From Myxococcus qinghaiensis (GTDB lineage Bacteria; Myxococcota; Myxococcia; Myxococcales; Myxococcaceae), in contig NZ_JAKCFA010000007.1 of NCBI RefSeq assembly GCF_024198215.1, positions 372,001-436,000 of the forward strand: 64,000 nucleotides of DNA, written 5' to 3'. This document shows, piece after piece, positions 59,167 to 64,000 of this stretch (position 1 is the stretch's first letter; the number at the start of each line of letters is the position of its first letter). The position numbers were made by a program, and so were the translations under genes. The notes under the pieces are model-generated. The model saw nothing but the letters and a program-made list of their open reading frames with translations, ran no database searches and was not told the origin of the DNA.

Positions 59167-60174
59167 CTACTCCTGTGAGAGCTTCGGCAGCAGCACCGAC
59201 AGCGAGCGCTCGAAGCGATAGCTCACGCCGGAGTGGCCGTCCTCGAACTCCTCGTGCACCAGCTCCACGCCGGCGTTCTTGAGGTCGTCCGCCAGCATGC
59301 GCGTGCCCCAGCGCAGGTTGAACTCGTCGCGGGTGCCACAGTCCAGATAGACCGTCTTGAGCTTCTTGTAGGCATCCAGGAACTTGGGCACGAAGCGCAC
59401 CGGGTCCTGCACCAGCCAGCGGTTCCACACGTCGAGCTTCAGCCGGCCCGTCTGCGCGTCGAAGGGCAGCTCCAGGTTGAGCGGCTCGCCCTTCTTCGGC
59501 GAGTACGCCGCCGCCATCGCCAGCGTGTTCACCACCGGGAAGTCATCGCCGCGCATCTTCGTCTCGCGCACGCGCTGGCGGAACTCACCCTGCCAGGCTT
59601 CGATGCCACCCGCCTTCAACAGCACGCTCGCCGCCTTCGGCAGGTCCGGCAGGTAGCAGTACTCGAAATACGAGTCCGCCGAGTGCGCGCCCAGGTGCGA
59701 GAAGATTTCGGGGTGGTAGCGGCCCATCACCAGCGCGCCGTACCCGCCCGAGCTGTGTCCCAGCACCGCTCGCGACGCCGCCTTGGGCAGCGTGCGGAAG
59801 GAGCGGTCCACGAAGCCGACGATGTCCTTGGCCAGGTAGTCCCGGTAACGGCCGATGGCGTCACTGTTGATCCACTGGCTGCCGCCCAGGGACGTCCAGC
59901 CGTCGGGGAACACGCCGATGACGGGCGGCACCGCGCCGGACTCGATGAGCGCGTCCAGTCGCTCCGGCACGGAGGGCGCGAAGCCCGAGGCGTTCGTCCA
60001 GCTTCCTCCGCCGCTGCCGAACGCGTGCAGGAAGTACACGGCCGGAAAGCGACGGTCTCCCTCGCCATGGCCCGGCGGCAGGTACACGGTGAGCCGGCGT
60101 CGGGCCGGGTCGCCCAACGGATTGGACTCCAACGCGGGCGACTGCACCTCGCGCGTTTCCAACAACCCTTTCAT
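59167..60174 (-). CDS. Alpha/beta-hydrolase, EstD/Fes-type esterase
   Basis: 335 residues (GGGGAG 8 bases before ATG). Esterase_phd/putative esterase fold: LTVYLPPGHGEGDRRFPAVY, oxyanion region FLHAFGSGGGSW, nucleophile GHSSGGYGALVMG, and a His near the end (EDGHSGVSYRF) with an upstream Asp. No signal peptide. Substrate unknown; carbohydrate ester or siderophore-like ester hydrolysis are family options. Confidence 0.82.
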   Translation of the reverse strand: MKGLLETREVQSPALESNPLGDPARRRLTVYLPPGHGEGDRRFPAVYFLHAFGSGGGSWTNASGFAPSVPERLDALIESGAVPPVIGVFPDGWTSLGGSQWINSDAIGRYRDYLAKDIVGFVDRSFRTLPKAASRAVLGHSSGGYGALVMGRYHPEIFSHLGAHSADSYFEYCYLPDLPKAASVLLKAGGIEAWQGEFRQRVRETKMRGDDFPVVNTLAMAAAYSPKKGEPLNLELPFDAQTGRLKLDVWNRWLVQDPVRFVPKFLDAYKKLKTVYLDCGTRDEFNLRWGTRMLADDLKNAGVELVHEEFEDGHSGVSYRFERSLSVLLPKLSQE

Positions 60175-60199
60175 CCGAGTCTCCCCTCTCCGTGCCCCG

Positions 60200-61354
60200 C
60201 TACGCGCGCGAGCCCGGGTTCTTGCCGAAGATCTTCATCACGGCTTGCAGGTCCTCCCACGCCTTGCGCTTCTCCGCCGGATTGCGGAGCAGGTACGCGG
60301 GGTGGAAGGTGGGCATCAGCTGAATGCCCTCATAAACGCGCCAGGCACCCCTCATTCGGGTGATGGGCGTGGAATCGCGCAGCAACGTCTGCGTGGCGAA
60401 CTTGCCCAGCGCCACGACGACCTTGGGCTGGATGGCCGCGAGCTGCGCCCGGAGGAATGGCTCGCATGCGGCAATCTCGTCCGGCTCCGGATTGCGGTTG
60501 CCCGGAGGCCGGCACTTCACGACGTTGCAGATGTAGATGTCGTCGCGACGGAACCCCATCGCCTCGATCATCTTCGTCAGGAGGTCACCCGCGGCGCCCA
60601 CGAAGGGGACACCCTGCAGGTCCTCGTTCTCACCGGGTCCCTCGCCCACGAAGACCAGCTCCGCGCGCGGGTTGCCCGTGCCGAACACGATGTTCTTGCG
60701 CCCCGTGCACAGCTTGCAGCGCTGGCAGTCCCCCAGCTCGCGACGCACCTGGTCCAGCGTCGGCCGCTCGCCGTCCACACTGCCCGGCAACGCGGTGGCT
60801 CCGCTCGGAGACGACCGGGGCACGTCGAGCAACATTCCGGCGGCGACGGGAGCGGCGGGCCGGGCCAGCGGCGCGCGCGTCGCCACGGGCGCTTCGGTGG
60901 AGGGACGAGCCATCGGCCCCGAAGGCGTCGCGCGGCTCGAATCGAGAGGTCCCGACGGAGGGCCCGCGCGGCGCTCGGCCAGCGGAGGTGCGCCGACAGG
61001 AGTCGTCGCGGGAGGCGCCTGCGTGAGCGCGGGGCGCCGCTCGGGCAGCGAGGCTGGAGGCGTCGTCGCGGGTGGCGACTGCGAGGAGTCGGGGCGGCGG
61101 TCGGCCATGGGCGGCGTCGCGCTCTGCGGGGGGCCAGGTCGGCGCTCGGGTGAAGCCGCCGTGGGCTCGGCCGCGCCGCCAGGCCGAACGAACCGCGAGC
61201 GCAAGGATGGGGCAAGACGCTGGAGCTCGGCCGCCGCCTTCGCGTCGATCATCAGCATCCGACCCGCACCGTCCTCCTGCCAGAGCAGGTGACGGCGGAC
61301 ATCCTCGAGCACGGCGCTCAGTTCCTGCGAGACATCGGGCGAGTCGTCGTTCAC
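60200..61354 (-). CDS. Family 4 uracil-DNA glycosylase with repeat-rich linker
   Basis: 384 residues. Removes uracil from DNA in base-excision repair. The C-terminal domain (about 195-384) has an iron-sulfur Cys cluster (CQRCKLCTGRKN), active-site motif GEGPGENEDLQGVPFVG, and HP motif MPTFHPAYLLR. Residues 60-150 are a disordered linker of imperfect repeats (ERRPGPPQSATPP, ERRPALTQAPPATTP, ERRAGPPSGP). N-terminal 60 residues resemble a small helical domain. It is 25 bases downstream of the esterase. Confidence 0.9.
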   Translation of the reverse strand: MNDDSPDVSQELSAVLEDVRRHLLWQEDGAGRMLMIDAKAAAELQRLAPSLRSRFVRPGGAAEPTAASPERRPGPPQSATPPMADRRPDSSQSPPATTPPASLPERRPALTQAPPATTPVGAPPLAERRAGPPSGPLDSSRATPSGPMARPSTEAPVATRAPLARPAAPVAAGMLLDVPRSSPSGATALPGSVDGERPTLDQVRRELGDCQRCKLCTGRKNIVFGTGNPRAELVFVGEGPGENEDLQGVPFVGAAGDLLTKMIEAMGFRRDDIYICNVVKCRPPGNRNPEPDEIAACEPFLRAQLAAIQPKVVVALGKFATQTLLRDSTPITRMRGAWRVYEGIQLMPTFHPAYLLRNPAEKRKAWEDLQAVMKIFGKNPGSRA

Positions 61355-61540
61355 GGTGCTGGATCGGTATCGGACGGCGAGACCAAGCGCAAGGAAGCGG
61401 TCGTCGGTGGGGTCCGGACGCCCATCCCCACGGTGAGCCCACCCGCCCCCACCGGGTCAAATGTCATGACGCGGCCCGCACATCGCGTCACAGCCCTGTC
61501 GCGCGGGGATTCCAACCGGACGGACGGGCTTTGCCCAGGC

Positions 61541-62773
61541 TCAGCCGTTCGCGGGGGGGCGCTCCGGCAGCAACAGCTCCAGGATGCCCCGAGCCACCGC
61601 GTCCTTGGTCCCCTGGAGCTCCCTGGGCGAGCCAGCGCGCGTCAACACCGTCACCCGGTTGGTGTCGGTGCCAAACCCCGCGCCGGGCGCCGTGACGTCG
61701 TTGGCGACAATCGCGTCCAGTCCCTTGCGCTCCAGCTTCTCGCGTGCGTGCTCCAGCACCCGCTCCGTCTCCGCGGCGAAGCCCACGAGCAGCGGGCGAC
61801 GGGCCTGTCCCGACACCTTCTTGGAGGCCTCCGCCAGCACATCCGGCGTGCGCACGAGCTTCAGCGTCTCCGGCCCGGAGACCGCGCCCTTCTTCACCTT
61901 CTGCGCGGCCCGCGACTCCGGGCGCCAGTCGCTCACCGCCGCCGTGGCGATGAACACGTCGACGTCCCCCACCCGCCCCAGGACTTCGCGCGCCATCTCC
62001 TCCGCGGACACGACGTCCACCACCTCCAGGCCCGTGCGGTCCACCGAGCCCACCGGGCCCAGCACCACCGTCACGGTGGCCCCCAGCGCACGCGCCGCCT
62101 GCGCCAGCGCCAGTCCCATCTTCCCCGTGGAGGGGTTGGAGATGAACCGCACCGGATCCAGGAACTCGCGCGTGGGGCCCGCCGTCAGCAACACCCGCTT
62201 GCCCGCCAGCGGCCCCGGGGCGAAGCGCGCGGCCACTCCCGCGACGATGGCCGGCACGTCCGCCAGCCGCCCCTCGCCCACGTCACCGCAGGCCAGCAGC
62301 CCCGCGCCAGGACCGACGAAGGTGAAGCGCGCGTGCGCCATCAACGCCGCCACGTTCTCCTGCGTCATCGCGTTGTCCCACATCGCCACGTTCATCGCCG
62401 GGGCCAGCACCACGGGCCCCCGGAAGGCCAGCAGCGACGTCGTCACCGCGTCGTTCGCCATGCCCACGCGCACCCGCGCCAGCAGGTCCGCCGTGGCGGG
62501 GGCCACCACGAAGGCCTCCGCCCAGCGCGCCAGGTCCAGGTGCCCGAAGTTCCCCTCCTGTGAGGGGTCGAAGTAATCGGTGAGCACCGGATGCCCGCTG
62601 AGCGCCTGGAAGGTCAGCGGGGTGACGAACTGGCGAGCGGACTCCGTCATGGCCACCCGCACCTCCGCGCCCGCCCGCCCCAGCTCGCGCACCAGCTCGC
62701 AGGCCTTGTACGCGGCGATGCCACCGGCGACGCCGACCACGATGCGACGGCCCTTCAGTGCCGATACGTCCAT
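61541..62773 (-). CDS. coaBC: Bifunctional phosphopantothenoylcysteine decarboxylase/synthetase
   Basis: 410 residues from ATG 62773 (AGGAAG upstream). Forms phosphopantothenoylcysteine with CTP and decarboxylates it for CoA synthesis. Flavin domain ([51 protein letters not shown]) then synthetase domain ([43 protein letters not shown], and [11 protein letters not shown]). All key residues visible. Confidence 0.95.
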   Translation of the reverse strand: MDVSALKGRRIVVGVAGGIAAYKACELVRELGRAGAEVRVAMTESARQFVTPLTFQALSGHPVLTDYFDPSQEGNFGHLDLARWAEAFVVAPATADLLARVRVGMANDAVTTSLLAFRGPVVLAPAMNVAMWDNAMTQENVAALMAHARFTFVGPGAGLLACGDVGEGRLADVPAIVAGVAARFAPGPLAGKRVLLTAGPTREFLDPVRFISNPSTGKMGLALAQAARALGATVTVVLGPVGSVDRTGLEVVDVVSAEEMAREVLGRVGDVDVFIATAAVSDWRPESRAAQKVKKGAVSGPETLKLVRTPDVLAEASKKVSGQARRPLLVGFAAETERVLEHAREKLERKGLDAIVANDVTAPGAGFGTDTNRVTVLTRAGSPRELQGTKDAVARGILELLLPERPPANG

Positions 62774-62838
62774 GCGGCTTCCTAATGCGCCCGCCCGTCG
62801 GCTCGCAACCGAAGCCGCGCGCGCCAGGCGCCGCCGCC

Positions 62839-64000
62839 TCAACGCCCCAGCGTCAACTCAGTGCTAGAGGGCACATCCACCACGCGCACCTCCGGGCCTC
62901 CCGGGGTCTCCACATGGAACGCGCCCCACACCACGGTGTAGCGCCCGGGCGGCAGGCCCGACACGACGACCTGCTCGGAGCGCGGCTGGTAGACGAGGTG
63001 CGCCCACCGTGAGCGCATCAACTCCTGCGCGGGCGGGTTGGTCGACACGGGGATTTCTCCCGCCACGACCCAGAGCGCCTTGCCCCGCTCGGGCTTGAGC
63101 TGCACCGTGAGGGACGCGCTCCCGGGCGAGGGCCCCAGGTCCAGATGCATCTCCGCGCCTCCCACCTGGACCACCAGCGCCGGCTCCCCCGAGTACTCGC
63201 GGCCCGAGCCCAACATGAACCTGTAGCTGCCCGGTGCCACCTCCACGGAGTAACCGCCGTCGGGGCCGGTGACGATGGTGAGCGGCTCGCCGCGGTCGCC
63301 ATTCACCGCCTCGACCTCGATGCCCGCGGCCGGCTGTCCTCCCGTGCGGAACACGCGGCCACTCAGGCGGGTGGCCTGCTTCAACGTCAGCTCCAGCGCC
63401 GCGCGACTCCCGCGCTCCACCGCCTGCGTCCCGCTCAACCGGCCCTTGCGCGCGGACACGGTGTAGCGCGCGACATACGGCGGACTCGCCAGCGTGAAGC
63501 GGCCGTCCGGTCCCGAGAGCACCGACTCGTCACACACCTCGCAGGACACCACCGCGTCCGCCACCGGCCCGCCGCTCGCGTCGCGCACCAGGCCGCTGAT
63601 GCTCGGCAGCTTCTCCAGCACCAGGTCCCCCAGCTCGGGTGACGCGGGGCGGTCCACCATCAGCGGCTCGTAGCCGGAGGCATCCACCGCGACGATGACG
63701 CGGTCACCCGCCGTGGGCAGCGCCAGCTCGAAGCGGCCGTCCGGGCTGTCCACCTGATGCTCGTCCATCCGGAAGCGACGCACCGGCGCGCCGTCATCAC
63801 CGACGACGCGGCCCCGGAAGACGTCGCGCTTCTTGAGCACGACCTTGACCGGCGGCCCGCCCGCCTTGCCCTCCGCGCGCTCAGTCTGGTCATAACCGGA
63901 GTGCTTCACCTCCAGGCGGTAGCCCCGGTCCGGACGCAGCGAGCGGAACTCGAAGTGTCCCCGAGCGTCGCTCATGACGGGCTCCGCGCCGCGCGGCACC
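62839..64000 (-). CDS. Carboxypeptidase-regulatory-like repeat protein, partial (5' end outside window)
   Basis: 387 codons run off the right edge. The protein is a string of beta-sandwich repeats, each with SGxV-G-xPVxxAxV-like strands and a DGRF/DGGY turn: [66 protein letters not shown], closing with a Gly-Leu-Pro-Pro-Gly-Arg-Tyr segment. Such CarboxypepD_reg/Cna-B-like arrays are common in secreted or outer-membrane myxobacterial proteins. The signal peptide, if any, is outside the window. It ends 65 bases from the coaBC start on the same strand. Confidence 0.8.
   Translation of the reverse strand, partial: VPRGAEPVMSDARGHFEFRSLRPDRGYRLEVKHSGYDQTERAEGKAGGPPVKVVLKKRDVFRGRVVGDDGAPVRRFRMDEHQVDSPDGRFELALPTAGDRVIVAVDASGYEPLMVDRPASPELGDLVLEKLPSISGLVRDASGGPVADAVVSCEVCDESVLSGPDGRFTLASPPYVARYTVSARKGRLSGTQAVERGSRAALELTLKQATRLSGRVFRTGGQPAAGIEVEAVNGDRGEPLTIVTGPDGGYSVEVAPGSYRFMLGSGREYSGEPALVVQVGGAEMHLDLGPSPGSASLTVQLKPERGKALWVVAGEIPVSTNPPAQELMRSRWAHLVYQPRSEQVVVSGLPPGRYTVVWGAFHVETPGGPEVRVVDVPSSTELTLGR

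Overview
The window is high-GC DNA from a myxobacterium, most likely family Myxococcaceae (Myxococcus, Pyxidicoccus or Corallococcus type). Evidence for this is the SitA-like lipoprotein toxin with a linked immunity gene, a serine/threonine kinase pair beside an FHA enhancer-binding protein, two tandem small ribbon-helix-helix-like proteins of a type I associate with myxobacteria, many lipoproteins, and strong G/C bias at third codon positions, which produces long antisense shadow frames. I see no rRNA, insertion sequence, phage gene or CRISPR array. Names rest on motifs and remembered families; no search was run.

Layout. 1-1.5 kb: a SitA/SitI-like toxin-immunity pair at the left edge, cut by the window, next to tRNA-Thr(CGT). 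2-5 kb: glutamate dehydrogenase, a PilZ protein and a secreted protein. 5-9.7 kb: a proteostasis cluster on the minus strand (ftsH, a free-standing sigma-70 region 1.1 protein, grpE, an HtrA protease). 9.8-20 kb: a lipoprotein and a MutT-like Nudix hydrolase, then a signalling block (XRE regulator, PknK-like kinase-ATPase-TPR protein, second kinase, FHA-sigma54 activator) and a beta-CASP metallo-hydrolase. 20-26.7 kb: a 954-aa unrecognised protein with a possible nuclease-like end, an FdhF/YdeP-type molybdoenzyme and a BON protein. 26.8-31.5 kb: hutU, a lipoprotein, hutI, and a class II glutamine amidotransferase.

31.4-41.4 kb: a minus-strand housekeeping run (tilS, ftsH, folP, glmM, pdxJ, acpS, nnrED, tsaE, small protein). 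41.4-41.7 kb: a strong small-RNA candidate with promoter, three stem-loops and terminator, followed by the two tandem small proteins. 42.4-47.9 kb: a TonB-dependent receptor coupled to a lipoprotein carrying only the 5'-nucleotidase C-terminal domain, divergent from a ChaN-like protein. 47.9-51.2 kb: lipoprotein, small periplasmic protein, methyltransferase and SDR.

51.3-59 kb: genes of the beta-lysine (lysine fermentation) pathway: kamD, a small secreted protein, kamE, kal and kce are joined by overlapping or closely spaced start/stop codons and end in a terminator; kdd lies apart, beyond a periplasmic catalase and its ankyrin partner. The 258-bp gap between kamD and the catalase carries three copies of the palindrome CACCG-N6-CGGTG. 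kamA is not in the window. 59.2-64 kb: esterase, family 4 uracil-DNA glycosylase, coaBC and a truncated carboxypeptidase-regulatory-like repeat protein.

The most notable items are the triple palindrome and embedded secreted protein of the kam operon, the three-stem-loop RNA (similar in layout to what I recall of the Pxr developmental sRNA), the lone sigma region 1.1 protein in the ftsH-grpE-htrA cluster, the TonB receptor/5'-nucleotidase-C pair, and the 954-aa protein.
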